A DNA stretch of 64,000 bases, taken from the NCBI RefSeq assembly GCF_000024565.1, contig NC_013515.1:722497-786496 (forward strand), in the 5' to 3' direction. The notes below the pieces were generated by a model that saw nothing but the letters and a program-made list of their open reading frames with translations, did not search any database and had not been told where the DNA came from. Both the position numbers and the translations under genes were made by a program. Origin of the DNA: Streptobacillus moniliformis DSM 12112. Its GTDB lineage: Bacteria; Fusobacteriota; Fusobacteriia; Fusobacteriales; Leptotrichiaceae. Below are positions 38,207 through 47,880 of this stretch, in pieces; within the stretch, counting starts at the first letter, position 1, and the number at the start of each line of letters is the position of its first letter.

Positions 38207-39550
38207 ATGTTCGTAATTATTATAGGATTTTTATCAGTCTTATTTGTTGGATATATGTTATTAAAAAAACATGATATTAAGATAACTTTATTTGGTGTAG
38301 GATTATTATTACTATACATTTCACAAATTTTAAAAGGAGAGTATGCTAATTTTTTATTAAATCCTATTGATATGCTTATTAAGCAATTTGGTACTACCCT
38401 TAGTGGAGCAGGATTAGTAATCTTTGTTTTAGGTGGATATTCAGCATATATGAGTGCAATCGGTGCAAATGATATGACAGTTATGTTATTAACTAAACCA
38501 CTTAAAAAAGTTAAATCTGTATATATTTTAGTACCTATTGTTTTCTTATTAGGAAATTTATTATCATTAGTTATTCCAAGTGCATCTAATTTAGCGATTA
38601 TTTTAATTGCAACATTGTTTCCTGTTTTAAGAAAATCAGGAATGAGTAATTTAACAGCAGCAGCAATTATTGCAACTACAGCAACAATTATGCCGACTCC
38701 ATTAGGAGCAGATAATGTGGCTGTGGCAGCAGAATTAGGTGTATCTGTTGAAGAATATGTTTTTGGTTCACATTCCCTTATATCTATACCAACACTATTT
38801 TTCATGGCTATTGTACATATGATATGGCAAAGATACTGTGATAAAAGACAAGTTTTAGAAAAAGAATTTGAACAAACTGAAGATCAAATAAAATATGATA
38901 AACCTTTTAGTTTAGTTTATTCATTATTACCTCTATTACCGATAATAATATTATTAACTAGTTTTGTTTTAGAAAATATTACAGAAACAAAATTATCTTT
39001 AAGTGTTTTATCTGTATCTATTATTTCAGTTATTTTTACTTTATTAATAGAAATTATTAAAAATAGAAATGTTAAGACTTCTTTAATTTCTGTAGAACAA
39101 TTTTTCAAAGGTATGGGAAATTCTATGGGAATAGTTGTTCTATTAGTAGCAGCTTCTACTTATGTTAATGGATTAAAGGGTATTGGTTTAATAAATATAT
39201 TACAAGAAATCATGACTAAAACTAGTGCTTCTGGAATTTTACTTCCTGTTATTTTAGTAATATTCTCAGCTATAATAGTTTTATTAAGTGGTAGTGGTAC
39301 AGCATTATTTTTCGCATTAGTACCACTTTTAGTACCTTTAGCAATGGCAGCGAATATTTCACCTATAGCTATTTCTGTGCCTTTAGGTTTATCAGGTAAT
39401 TTATTACGTGCTGTTTCTCCAGTTTCAGCTGTTGTTATGATAGTTTCTGGAGCAGTTAAGGAAGATCCTATTAGTTTAGTTAAAAGAACTTCTGTTCCTA
39501 TGATAGCAGGAGTAATATTCATGCTTATTTTATCACTTATATTATTTTAA
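38207..39550 (+). CDS. DcuC-family transporter, probably for nucleosides or their products
   Basis: This 447-residue membrane protein has about 11-12 helices. It shows the DcuC/YfcC-like features: a glycine-rich GAGLVIFVLGGYSAYM, the loop VIPSASNLAIILIATLFP, TIMPTPLGADNVAVAAELG, and a mirrored second half with LSGSGTALFFALVPLLVP. DcuC proteins exchange C4-dicarboxylates. Here the gene is last in an operon for nucleoside breakdown under a LacI repressor, so uptake of a nucleoside is more likely. This is inference from context. A clear terminator follows. Confidence 0.7.
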   Translation: MFVIIIGFLSVLFVGYMLLKKHDIKITLFGVGLLLLYISQILKGEYANFLLNPIDMLIKQFGTTLSGAGLVIFVLGGYSAYMSAIGANDMTVMLLTKPLKKVKSVYILVPIVFLLGNLLSLVIPSASNLAIILIATLFPVLRKSGMSNLTAAAIIATTATIMPTPLGADNVAVAAELGVSVEEYVFGSHSLISIPTLFFMAIVHMIWQRYCDKRQVLEKEFEQTEDQIKYDKPFSLVYSLLPLLPIIILLTSFVLENITETKLSLSVLSVSIISVIFTLLIEIIKNRNVKTSLISVEQFFKGMGNSMGIVVLLVAASTYVNGLKGIGLINILQEIMTKTSASGILLPVILVIFSAIIVLLSGSGTALFFALVPLLVPLAMAANISPIAISVPLGLSGNLLRAVSPVSAVVMIVSGAVKEDPISLVKRTSVPMIAGVIFMLILSLILF

Positions 39551-39565
39551 ATAATAGCATATTTT

Positions 39566-39596
39566 AGTGCATCTCATATTTGAGGTGCATTTTTTA
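39566..39596 (+). terminator. Rho-independent terminator of the nucleoside operon
   Basis: tgcatctca (39568-39576) pairs with tgaggtgca (39581-39589), followed by a run of T. Confidence 0.85.
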
Positions 39597-39614
39597 ATAC
39601 TTAAAATAAAATAC

Positions 39615-39664
39615 TTGTTAATATAATAAAAATGAGATATAATAGGATATCGACACATGTGTCG
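39615..39664 (+). promoter_or_regulatory. Promoter and TetR operator of the ABC/ECF operon
   Basis: The -35 TTGTTA (39615-39620), a 17-base spacer and TATAAT (39638-39643) form a good promoter. A perfect 14-bp palindrome (CGACACATGTGTCG, 39651-39664) covers the transcript start, just ahead of the TetR-family gene. This implies that the regulator represses itself and the downstream transporter genes. Confidence 0.75.
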
Positions 39665-39683
39665 GTAAGATGGAGGTATAAAT

Positions 39684-40286
39684 ATGAGTCCAGCTAAAAG
39701 ACTTAGTGTAGATGAAAGAAAAAAAGAAATTATGGAAGCAGCTAGAAAAATAATTATAATTAAAGGATTAGAAAATACTACTATGGAAGATATTATTTCT
39801 GAAACAACCTTATCTAGGGGAGGAGTTTATCATTATTATAAAAGTGTTGTAGATATTTTCAAAGACATTATGTTTTCTGGAATTGAATATAGGAACAAAA
39901 TAATAAAAAGTCATTTAAATGAAATTGATAATTTATCAAATAATGAGTTTATAGCAAAACAACTTGTTGATAAAGTTATAGATAAAAATCCATATACACC
40001 TCTTTATGTTGAATTTTTGATTTGTAAAAAGAGAATACCAGAATTAAATAATATTATGGATGAATTACAGGAAAGAACAAAGGAAAAATTAAATACAATA
40101 TTTAATAATGATTCTAATTGGATATATGATTCAGATACTTTTTTATTTATTAATGATTTTATTAATACATTAATACTTGCATCTGATATTTTAGATGTAA
40201 GAGAAAATTTTAAGAAAAATAGACATCTTTTAGAGAAAATGTTTATTTATATATTAGAAAGGGATGAAAATAATGGAAGTTTATAA
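39684..40286 (+). CDS. TetR-family regulator of the ABC/ECF transporter operon
   Basis: This 200-residue protein has an N-terminal TetR helix-turn-helix (RKKEIMEAARKIIIIKGL, then MEDIISETTLSRGGVYHYYKS) and a helical ligand-binding C-terminus without known motifs. ATG 39684 follows tggagg. A perfect palindrome lies in its own leader. The first ABC gene starts 14 bases before its stop. It likely senses the substrate of the transporters; the ligand is unknown. Confidence 0.85.
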   Translation: MSPAKRLSVDERKKEIMEAARKIIIIKGLENTTMEDIISETTLSRGGVYHYYKSVVDIFKDIMFSGIEYRNKIIKSHLNEIDNLSNNEFIAKQLVDKVIDKNPYTPLYVEFLICKKRIPELNNIMDELQERTKEKLNTIFNNDSNWIYDSDTFLFINDFINTLILASDILDVRENFKKNRHLLEKMFIYILERDENNGSL

Positions 40287-42027
40287 GAAAGTATTTCGGT
40301 ATATACCAAATTATAAGTCATTGGGATATTTAAGTATTATTGTATCGAGTATTTCAGCTTTCTTTATGGTATATGGATATTATTACATATATCAATTTTT
40401 TAAAGAACTTATTGTGAGTAATAATTTTGAAAATGCAAATTATCATTCGATAAGAATTGTATTTTATTTAACATTAAGCTTTTTGCTGTATATTTTATCA
40501 GGAATTATTTCTCACAAATTAGCATTTAGATTGGAAACAAATTTAAGAAAGAGAGGAATTGATGGATTAACGGATTCAAGCTTTAGGTTTTTTGATTTAT
40601 ATTCATCAGGATATATTAGAAAAACTATAGATGATAATGTAGTTAAAACACATGTTGCAGTAGCACATATGATTCCAGATAATTCACAAGCATTTTTAGT
40701 GCCTGTTTTTGCTCTGGTTCTATCATTTTCTATTAGTTTTCGTGTTGGTATAGTTATAGTTGTTTTATCAGCTGTAACATCATTTATATTAAAAAAAATG
40801 ATGGGTAATGGGGAATTTATGAAACTATATCAAATTTCTCTTGATAAATTGAGTGCAGAAACTGTGGAATATATTAGAGGTATTCAGGTAGTTAAAATTT
40901 TTGGTATAAAACTTAAATCTTTTAAAGCACTTCATGAATCAATTATGAATTATTCAAAATATGCTTATGATTATTCTATTTCATGTAAAGAACCTTATGT
41001 CTTATATCAAGTAATATTTCTAGGATTAATTCCTATCATTACTATACCGTTTAGTTTTTTCTTAACAGGATTAAATGAACCTAAAATAATAGCAGTAGAA
41101 CTTATTATGATCTTTTTTTTATCTGGAGTAATTATGGTTTCATTTATGAATATAATGTGGGCAAGTATGAATATTTTTAATGCAAATTATGCCATGGATA
41201 ATTTAGAAAATTTGTACGATAAAATGCAAAAAGATAAATTAAATTATGGAAAAAGAGAAACTTTTGATAACTATAATATTGAATTTGAAAATGTTACTTT
41301 TTCATATGGAGAAAATAAGGTATTGGAAAATTTATCTTTTAGTTTAGATGAAAATAAGACTTATGCTTTAGTAGGACATTCTGGTTCAGGTAAATCAACT
41401 CTTGCTAAGCTTATATCAGGATTTTACAAGGTAGATAGTGGTTTCATTAAAATTGGTGGACATCCACTTGAAGAATATACAAAAGAGGCTATTATAAATA
41501 ACATATCATTTGTATTTCAAGACACTAAATTATTTAAAAAATCTATATATGATAATATTATTTTAGCTGATGAGAATGCAAGTAGAGAAGATGTTATGAA
41601 AGCAATTAATCTTGCTGGATGTGATGAAATTATTTCTAAATTTAAGGAAAAAGAAAATACTATTATAGGTTCAAAAGGAGTTTATCTTTCTGGTGGAGAA
41701 AAGCAAAGAATTGCTATCGCAAGAGCAATTTTAAAGAAATCACCTATAGTTATTATGGATGAGGCTAGTGCTTCTATTGATGCTGATAATGAATATGAAT
41801 TACAAAAAGCATTTAAAAATTTAATGAAAGATAAAACTGTAATTATGATTGTACATAGAATGAGTAGTATAAAAAATGTTGATGAAATACTTGTATTAGA
41901 AAATGGAAAATTAATTGAAAGAGGTAATAATGAAACCTTATTAAGAAAAGAAGGTTTATATAGTAAATTAGTTAATTTATATGAAACTGCAAATGAGTGG
42001 AGGGTGTCAAATGAAGAATTATTATAA
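40273..42027 (+). CDS. ABC half-transporter 1 (membrane plus ATPase)
   Basis: The start is ATG 40273 (MEVYKKVFRYIPN), ten bases after gaaaggg, giving 584 residues. Six membrane helices (about 15-300) are followed by an ATPase domain with Walker A VGHSGSGKST, the Q-loop VFQDTKLF, signature LSGGEKQR, Walker B IVIMDEAS and a His switch VHRMS. It overlaps the tetR stop and the second half-transporter, with which it probably forms a heterodimer. Pairs of this kind next to ECF components resemble the IrtAB-like group thought to import metal chelates or haem in some bacteria. Export is equally possible. Confidence 0.85.
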   Translation: MEVYKKVFRYIPNYKSLGYLSIIVSSISAFFMVYGYYYIYQFFKELIVSNNFENANYHSIRIVFYLTLSFLLYILSGIISHKLAFRLETNLRKRGIDGLTDSSFRFFDLYSSGYIRKTIDDNVVKTHVAVAHMIPDNSQAFLVPVFALVLSFSISFRVGIVIVVLSAVTSFILKKMMGNGEFMKLYQISLDKLSAETVEYIRGIQVVKIFGIKLKSFKALHESIMNYSKYAYDYSISCKEPYVLYQVIFLGLIPIITIPFSFFLTGLNEPKIIAVELIMIFFLSGVIMVSFMNIMWASMNIFNANYAMDNLENLYDKMQKDKLNYGKRETFDNYNIEFENVTFSYGENKVLENLSFSLDENKTYALVGHSGSGKSTLAKLISGFYKVDSGFIKIGGHPLEEYTKEAIINNISFVFQDTKLFKKSIYDNIILADENASREDVMKAINLAGCDEIISKFKEKENTIIGSKGVYLSGGEKQRIAIARAILKKSPIVIMDEASASIDADNEYELQKAFKNLMKDKTVIMIVHRMSSIKNVDEILVLENGKLIERGNNETLLRKEGLYSKLVNLYETANEWRVSNEELL

Positions 42028-43732
42028 AAAAATTTATTCCTTATCTGAACAAGGTGCAAAGAATTTAACTAAATCAACATTGATTTGTTTTATAACATAC
42101 TTCATTAATTTAGCTCCAATAACTATTTTAATGTTATTACTTAATCAATTAATTTTAGGAGATGTAATTAGCCCATTTAAATATGTATTTATGAGTATAT
42201 TAACTTTAGTATTTATGTATTTATTATTATCGACTGAATATGTTAATTTATATAATGCAACTTACAAGGAATCGGCAAATTTAAGAAAAGAAATTTCTAA
42301 AAATTTAGCTGACCTTTCTATTTCTTATTTCTCTAAGCATGATTTATCAGATTTATCTCAAACTATTATGTCAGATGTACAAGTTATTGAACATGCTATG
42401 AGCCACTCTATACCAAAAGTGGTTGGTATGTGGTTATTTTTCCCAATTATGGGAGTTATGATGTTAATTGGTAACTGGAAATTAGGTCTTGCTGTTATTA
42501 TTCCAACTCTTTTAAGTTTTGTAATATTACCATTAAACAAGAGAAAAATAAATTCAGGAGATAGTAAATATTTTAATATACTTAGGGAAAATTCAGAATT
42601 ATTTCAAGAAACAATAGAGTTACAACAAGAAATAAGCAGTTTTAATCAATCTGATAAAGTAAAAAAAGAATTATATAAAAAAATGGAAGAAAGAGAAAAA
42701 ATTCATTTTAAAATTGAAATAAAGTTATTTTCAATTGTTGCTTTATCTTCACTTTTTTCTTATGCTAGTGTAGCAGTAGTAATATTAGTTGGAATATATC
42801 TTTTAATTAATAATCAAATAAACCTTATATATTTAATTGGATATATAATATCAGCTATAAAAGTAAAAGAATTATTTGATATTTCTAAAGAAGGATTATT
42901 AGAAATGTTTTATATAGAACCTGCTGTTATAAGAATTAAAGAAATGAAAAATGAGGTTATTAAAGAGGGAGAAGATGTAAGTTTTTCTAATTATGATATA
43001 GAATTTAAAAATGTATCATTTTCTTATAACAAAGACAATAAAGTATTAAAGGATATAAGTTTTGTAGCTAAACAAGGAGAAGTTACTGCGCTTGTAGGTA
43101 CTTCTGGTTCTGGTAAAACATCAATTCTAAGACTTGTATCAAGACTTTATGATTATAATGATGGGCATATATTAATTGATGGTAAAGAGATTAAAAATGT
43201 ATCAACTGACTCATTATTTAAAAACATTTCTATAGTTTTCCAAGATGTAGTTTTATTTAATACAAGTATTTTAGAAAATATTCGTTTAGGTAATGAAAAA
43301 GCTACTGATGAAGAAGTTAAAAAAGCAGCAGAACTTGCAAATTGTATGGATTTTATAGAAAAACTTCCAGATGGTTTTGATAGCTATATTGGTGAAAACG
43401 GAGCAGAGTTATCAGGTGGAGAAAGACAAAGAATTTCTATTGCTAGAGCTTTTTTAAAGAATGCACCAATATTAATATTAGATGAAATATCATCGAGCCT
43501 TGATGTAGATAATGAAAAGAAAATACAGGAAAGTTTAAATAAATTAATAAAAGATAAAACTGTAATAATTATTTCACATAGATTAAAATCAATTGAAAAT
43601 GTAAATAAAATAGTTGTTATAGATGAAGGTTACGTTGAAAATATAGGGAATCATGAAGAGCTTATGAAATCTTCAAAAGTATATAAAAATTTAGTTCAAA
43701 AAACAAAATTAGCAGATGAATTTAATTATTAG
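42011..43732 (+). CDS. ABC half-transporter 2 (membrane plus ATPase)
   Basis: The start is ATG 42011 (MKNYYKKIYSLSEQG), after ggaggg. A longer frame from 41981 lies inside the previous gene and has no site. The protein has about 573 residues with six helices and an ATPase: Walker A VGTSGSGKTS, VFQDVVLF, LSGGERQR, Walker B LILDEISSSLD and a His switch SHRLKS. The residue after Walker B is Ile in ILDEISSS, as in many partners of heterodimers. It overlaps half-transporter 1 by 17 bases and is followed within 11 bases by the ECF S component. Confidence 0.85.
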   Translation: MKNYYKKIYSLSEQGAKNLTKSTLICFITYFINLAPITILMLLLNQLILGDVISPFKYVFMSILTLVFMYLLLSTEYVNLYNATYKESANLRKEISKNLADLSISYFSKHDLSDLSQTIMSDVQVIEHAMSHSIPKVVGMWLFFPIMGVMMLIGNWKLGLAVIIPTLLSFVILPLNKRKINSGDSKYFNILRENSELFQETIELQQEISSFNQSDKVKKELYKKMEEREKIHFKIEIKLFSIVALSSLFSYASVAVVILVGIYLLINNQINLIYLIGYIISAIKVKELFDISKEGLLEMFYIEPAVIRIKEMKNEVIKEGEDVSFSNYDIEFKNVSFSYNKDNKVLKDISFVAKQGEVTALVGTSGSGKTSILRLVSRLYDYNDGHILIDGKEIKNVSTDSLFKNISIVFQDVVLFNTSILENIRLGNEKATDEEVKKAAELANCMDFIEKLPDGFDSYIGENGAELSGGERQRISIARAFLKNAPILILDEISSSLDVDNEKKIQESLNKLIKDKTVIIISHRLKSIENVNKIVVIDEGYVENIGNHEELMKSSKVYKNLVQKTKLADEFNY

Positions 43733-43742
43733 GAGCAATTAT

Positions 43743-44324
43743 ATGAAAAAAAACAATTTAAAAATCAAAGATTTAGTTACAATAGGTGTATTTACTGTTA
43801 TTTATTTTATTGTTATGTTTACAGTAGGTATGATAGGAATTAGCCCATTTTTATTTTTAATTTACCCAGCTATACTTGGTATGGCTACAGGTACAATAGT
43901 TATGTTATTTATGGCTAAAGTTCAAAAACCTTGGGGATTATTCATATTAGGAATAATTTCACCATTTATTATGTTTGTTATGGGGCATACTTATGTAATT
44001 GCAGTTCATGCACTTATAGTAATGTTTATTGCTGAAATTATAAGAAGAGTAGGTAATTATAAATCATTTAAGTACAATATGTTAGCATTTGCTGTTTTTA
44101 ACACATGGATTTGTGGTTCACTTATGCAAATGCTTTTAGCAAGAGAAAAGTATATTGAGCTTTCTATGATGATGGGTAAAGAATATGTTGATCATTTAGA
44201 AAGATTAATTACATATCCAAACATGCTATTAGTTTATGCAGGGGCTATTATTGGTGGAATAATTGGAGCATATATTGGAAAGTTATTTCTTAAAAAACAT
44301 TTTGAAAAAGCAGGTATTATTTAA
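43743..44324 (+). CDS. ECF transporter S component (MptD/Trep_Strep family)
   Basis: ATG 43743 follows taggag, giving 193 residues with five to six membrane helices and a basic N-terminus (KKNNLKIKDLVTIGVFTVIYF). The pattern GVFTVIYF, then MIGISPFLFLIYPAILGMATGTIVMLF, with a C-terminal glycine-rich helix GAIIGGIIGAYIGK, fits the MptD or Trep_Strep group of putative S components. It is followed at once by T and A components, so a complete ECF importer is encoded. The substrate is not known for the family; neighbouring ABC half-transporters suggest a chelated metal or haem. Confidence 0.75.
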   Translation: MKKNNLKIKDLVTIGVFTVIYFIVMFTVGMIGISPFLFLIYPAILGMATGTIVMLFMAKVQKPWGLFILGIISPFIMFVMGHTYVIAVHALIVMFIAEIIRRVGNYKSFKYNMLAFAVFNTWICGSLMQMLLAREKYIELSMMMGKEYVDHLERLITYPNMLLVYAGAIIGGIIGAYIGKLFLKKHFEKAGII

Positions 44325-45007
44325 TGGAATTTATAAAAAATAATAAATTAAATCCTAATCCTATAACGAAATTTTTCGTTGTGGTTTTTTTAGGAGTTAC
44401 TATATTACATACAATAAATCACTATTTAGAATGGATAATAATATTTGTTATTTCTATTATGTACTTTATAAATGGTTTCAAAAAAGAAGCAATAAAAAAT
44501 TTTATTGTTTTTGGTATTTTATTTTTTGCACCAAGCTTTAATTTTTTAGAAAAATTACCATTTATAATAAAGCTTATATTTTCATTATTATTTATACTTA
44601 GGATGTTCTATATTCCATTTTCTGCTGGAAAGTTTCTAATTAAAACATCAGATGTAGGAAGCATAATTTCTTCTATGGATTATTTAAAGATACCAAGTGC
44701 TATATCCATACCCATAGCTATTATGTTTAGATTTTTTCCATCTTTTGTTGAAGAGAAAAATAATATAAAAATGGCTATGAAAATTAGAGGAATAAAAACT
44801 AAAAATCCTATTAAATATTTAGAATATATTATTATTCCCTTACTTATTATTTCATCAAATATTGCAGATGATATAGCAAAATCTGCTGAAACAAGATGTA
44901 TAGGAAACCCTATTAAGAAAACAAGATATGTTAAAGTAAATGTAAATTTAATTGATTTTGTATATGCATTTGCAATAATATTTCTAGTGCTTGGAGGATT
45001 ATTATGA
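44324..45007 (+). CDS. ECF transporter T component (CbiQ-like)
   Basis: This 227-residue protein starts at ATG 44324 and shares one base with the S-component stop (TAATG). It has five to six membrane helices and the T-component coupling motif near IKMAMKIRGIK, followed by AKSAETRCIG. These are the two Ala-Arg-Gly-like cytoplasmic motifs that bind the ATPases. The gene overlaps the ATPase gene by four bases (ATGA). It connects ATP hydrolysis to the S component in an energy-coupling factor importer. Confidence 0.8.
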   Translation: MEFIKNNKLNPNPITKFFVVVFLGVTILHTINHYLEWIIIFVISIMYFINGFKKEAIKNFIVFGILFFAPSFNFLEKLPFIIKLIFSLLFILRMFYIPFSAGKFLIKTSDVGSIISSMDYLKIPSAISIPIAIMFRFFPSFVEEKNNIKMAMKIRGIKTKNPIKYLEYIIIPLLIISSNIADDIAKSAETRCIGNPIKKTRYVKVNVNLIDFVYAFAIIFLVLGGLL

Positions 45008-46395
45008 TTAAAATAGAAAATTTATCTTTATTGTATTCTGATAAAAGTAAAGTATTAAATGATATTTCAATGAATATATCTGATGGTGAATGTATTTTAT
45101 TAACTGGAGAGAGTGGAAGTGGAAAATCATCTATTATAAATTCTATTAATGGTTTAGCTTTTGAATATGAAAATGCTCAAATTAATGGTAATGTAAATAT
45201 AGATGGTCATGAAATAAAAGAGTTAGAACTTTATAAAATTTCATTACTAATATCTAGTGTTTTTCAAAATCCTAAAACACATTTTTTCAATGTTAATACA
45301 ACTTTAGAATTATTATTTTATCTTGAAAATATAGGTCTTAATAGAGAAGAAATGGAAGTTAGACTTAAAAATATGTTAGAAATTTTTCCTATAGAATATT
45401 TATTAGGTCGTAATATTTTTGAATTATCTGGCGGTGAAAAACAAATTTTATGCCTTGCTTCTTGCTATATTTCAGGTTATAAAACAATAGTTCTTGATGA
45501 GCCATCATCTAATTTAGATGAAAAATATATTAATATTTTAAAAGGAATGTTAGAGATATTAAAAAATAAAGGCATAACTCTTATTCTTGCAGAACATAGA
45601 ATTTATTATTTAATGGATATAGTAGATAGAGTATTTATTATTAAAAATGGAAATATAGAAAGAAAGTTTACTAAAGATGATTTTTTATTATTACCAAACA
45701 GTAAGTTAATAGAGTGGGGTATTAGGAATACACATAAACCAACTTTAAGTGTAGCTAAAATTAATGGTGGAAGTGATTTAACAATTAAGAAACTTAACTT
45801 TAATTTTAATGATAATAGTATATTGAAAATAGAGGATATTTCATTTAATCTAGGTAATATTTATGGTATTATAGGTAAAAATGGTTCTGGTAAATCTACA
45901 TTTTTACGTATTATGACTGGACTTGAAGAAAAAGAAAAAAGTCATATCTTATTTAAGAATAAACCAATAAATAGAAAAGAAAGATTAAAAAATTCAGCTC
46001 TTGTTATGCAAGATGTTAATCATCAACTTTTTACAGATTCAGTTGAAGAAGAGATGAAGTTAGGTATTAAAAATTTGAGTAATGATAAAATTGATGAAAT
46101 TTTATCAGATCTTAGAATTATATCTTTAAAAGATAGACACCCTATGAGTTTATCTGGTGGTCAAAAGCAAAGAGTAGCAATTGCCTCTATTTTATGTAAA
46201 AATTCTAAATTTATATTTCTTGATGAACCTACAAGTGGTATGGATTATATGAATATGATGAGGATTTCAAAATTGGTAAAGAAGATGAGAACAGAAAATA
46301 ATATTATATTTATTGTTTCTCATGATATAGAATTTTTAAATGAAACAACAGATCATGTTATATGTATAGATGATTTTAAAACTAATAAATATTGA
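45004..46395 (+). CDS. ECF transporter duplicated ATPase (A1-A2 fusion)
   Basis: This 463-residue protein contains two ABC ATPase domains in one chain. The first has TGESGSGKSS, VFQNPKTH, LSGGEKQ and VLDEPSSNLD. The second has IGKNGSGKST, VMQDVNHQLF, LSGGQKQR and FLDEPTSGMD. ECF modules often use two separate ATPases; fused duplicates are also common. It starts inside the stop of the T gene (ATGA). It is the last gene of the operon and ends just before a strong bidirectional hairpin. Confidence 0.85.
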   Translation: MIKIENLSLLYSDKSKVLNDISMNISDGECILLTGESGSGKSSIINSINGLAFEYENAQINGNVNIDGHEIKELELYKISLLISSVFQNPKTHFFNVNTTLELLFYLENIGLNREEMEVRLKNMLEIFPIEYLLGRNIFELSGGEKQILCLASCYISGYKTIVLDEPSSNLDEKYINILKGMLEILKNKGITLILAEHRIYYLMDIVDRVFIIKNGNIERKFTKDDFLLLPNSKLIEWGIRNTHKPTLSVAKINGGSDLTIKKLNFNFNDNSILKIEDISFNLGNIYGIIGKNGSGKSTFLRIMTGLEEKEKSHILFKNKPINRKERLKNSALVMQDVNHQLFTDSVEEEMKLGIKNLSNDKIDEILSDLRIISLKDRHPMSLSGGQKQRVAIASILCKNSKFIFLDEPTSGMDYMNMMRISKLVKKMRTENNIIFIVSHDIEFLNETTDHVICIDDFKTNKY

Positions 46396-46402
46396 AATTA
46401 AA

Positions 46403-46442
46403 AAATGGTATTTTCCCTGTAATGATAGGGAAGATACCATTT
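46403..46442. terminator. Strong bidirectional terminator between the ECF operon and nadV
   Basis: A 16-bp stem (aaatggtattttccct / agggaagataccattt) surrounds a short loop and is flanked by A-rich and T-rich sequence. The nadV stop codon lies at its right edge. Confidence 0.8.
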
Positions 46443-47868
46443 ATAACCTAGAATTTAATTTTTCTTGTTCATAAAATAAATATGTATTATTTCTAATCTC
46501 ATCTAATGTGTATTCTTTTATTATTTCACCGTTTTCATATACTATATTTAATATAGAATTTTGATGATAGTTATTTTCATCTAAATATGAAATTTTTATA
46601 GTCTGTAATTCACCATTTTCTTTTTTTATTAAATCCAATCTACCTTTTTTACTTACTTTTCCTTTATCAGTAATAGGATCTTTATAAACATCTACCAACT
46701 TATTATTTATCTTTACACAACTACATTTCATTGCAAATTTATGAGTATCTCTATTTATACTTGATTGTTTATTACCTTGAAGTAGAGAACCACCACAACC
46801 AAAGGCTATATTTTCAGCAGAGTATCCATTTTCTTTTATAGCTTTTAATATGTCCCAAACATTGTCCTCATATATACCATCACCTTGTAATATTCTAATA
46901 TTATTTAATACTTTATATCCTTTTGAATTAATTGTAACACCAAAGTTTTCTTCAACAATTTTTAAGGTGAATAGAATATTTGTAATAGGATCACCACTAT
47001 CAGGTCTTATAACTACCATATCATTTCTTTTAAGTATATCATCTTTTAAATCTTTAGAAAAAATATTTTCTATAGCATGATAATAGTTATAGCTATCACT
47101 TACAATTGAAACAAGCCCTGTAGGAAATTTATCTAACATATTTTTATATGCTTCTTTTTCATTATTTTTTGTCCAAGATGTCATAGTGCTATGTTCTGAA
47201 GCTGGAATAGAGTAGCCAGGCATATTACAATGATAGTATTTTCTAGCAAAAATAATTGATTTAAGCGTATCAGTACCTTTAAAATTAGTAAGATGAGCCA
47301 ATCCTCCAAGACCAGCACTTTCTTCGCTAGAAACGCCCCTATATCCAAAATCATGTAATTTAAAATCAATTTCCTCATCATGTCTATCAGAGGTTAATTC
47401 TAAATAATATGAAATTATTTGTCTAATCTTATATGAATAAGTAGCGACAGTAATTGGATACCATATTTTAAGGAGTAGAGTTTCAAACCAACTTACTATC
47501 CAAGGAACTTTATCATCAGTTGATTCAACAGTTACTAAAACATTATGATTTTTAATTATTGCCCCTTCAGGTACAGCTCTAATTCTTAGAGGTAATTTAC
47601 CATCTAATTCTTTTACAATATATTCCCAACCTTTTTTGTTAAAAGGTAATCCATGCATTGTAATTACTTCATTAGCTTCATTTACCATATCCATTGTAAT
47701 TTTTTGACTTAAATATTTTTTTAGATAATATTGTAGACCAAAAAATTTTGTATAACCATATAATCCACCACGACTTTCTATATAATCATGGATATATGTT
47801 GTGTTTTCTGGATATTGCAAAAAATGTGATGACTTATATGAATCAGTCATTAATATAATATTTTCCAT
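46441..47868 (-). CDS. nadV: Nicotinamide phosphoribosyltransferase
   Basis: This 475-residue enzyme starts at ATG 47868 after aaggag. Features of the NAMPT/NadV family are visible: LMTDSYKSSHFLQYP, YIESRGG, the KLHDFGYRGVSSEESAGLGGLAHLTNF block, SIPASEHSTMTSW, VSDSYNYYHAI and the diphosphate-binding VVIRPDSGDP. Later it has IRILQGDGI and AFGCGGSLLQ. It makes NMN from nicotinamide and PRPP, a one-step salvage route to NAD. Twelve bases separate it from the CLC gene upstream, so the two are probably co-transcribed. Confidence 0.9.
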   Translation of the reverse strand: MENIILMTDSYKSSHFLQYPENTTYIHDYIESRGGLYGYTKFFGLQYYLKKYLSQKITMDMVNEANEVITMHGLPFNKKGWEYIVKELDGKLPLRIRAVPEGAIIKNHNVLVTVESTDDKVPWIVSWFETLLLKIWYPITVATYSYKIRQIISYYLELTSDRHDEEIDFKLHDFGYRGVSSEESAGLGGLAHLTNFKGTDTLKSIIFARKYYHCNMPGYSIPASEHSTMTSWTKNNEKEAYKNMLDKFPTGLVSIVSDSYNYYHAIENIFSKDLKDDILKRNDMVVIRPDSGDPITNILFTLKIVEENFGVTINSKGYKVLNNIRILQGDGIYEDNVWDILKAIKENGYSAENIAFGCGGSLLQGNKQSSINRDTHKFAMKCSCVKINNKLVDVYKDPITDKGKVSKKGRLDLIKKENGELQTIKISYLDENNYHQNSILNIVYENGEIIKEYTLDEIRNNTYLFYEQEKLNSRL

Positions 47869-47880
47869 TATTTTCTCCTT

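Noticed and set aside
38167..38805. 212-codon minus-strand ORF over the DcuC-family gene
   Set aside because: Shadow of a membrane protein gene in an AT-rich genome; the sense frame has clear family motifs and a ribosome binding site.
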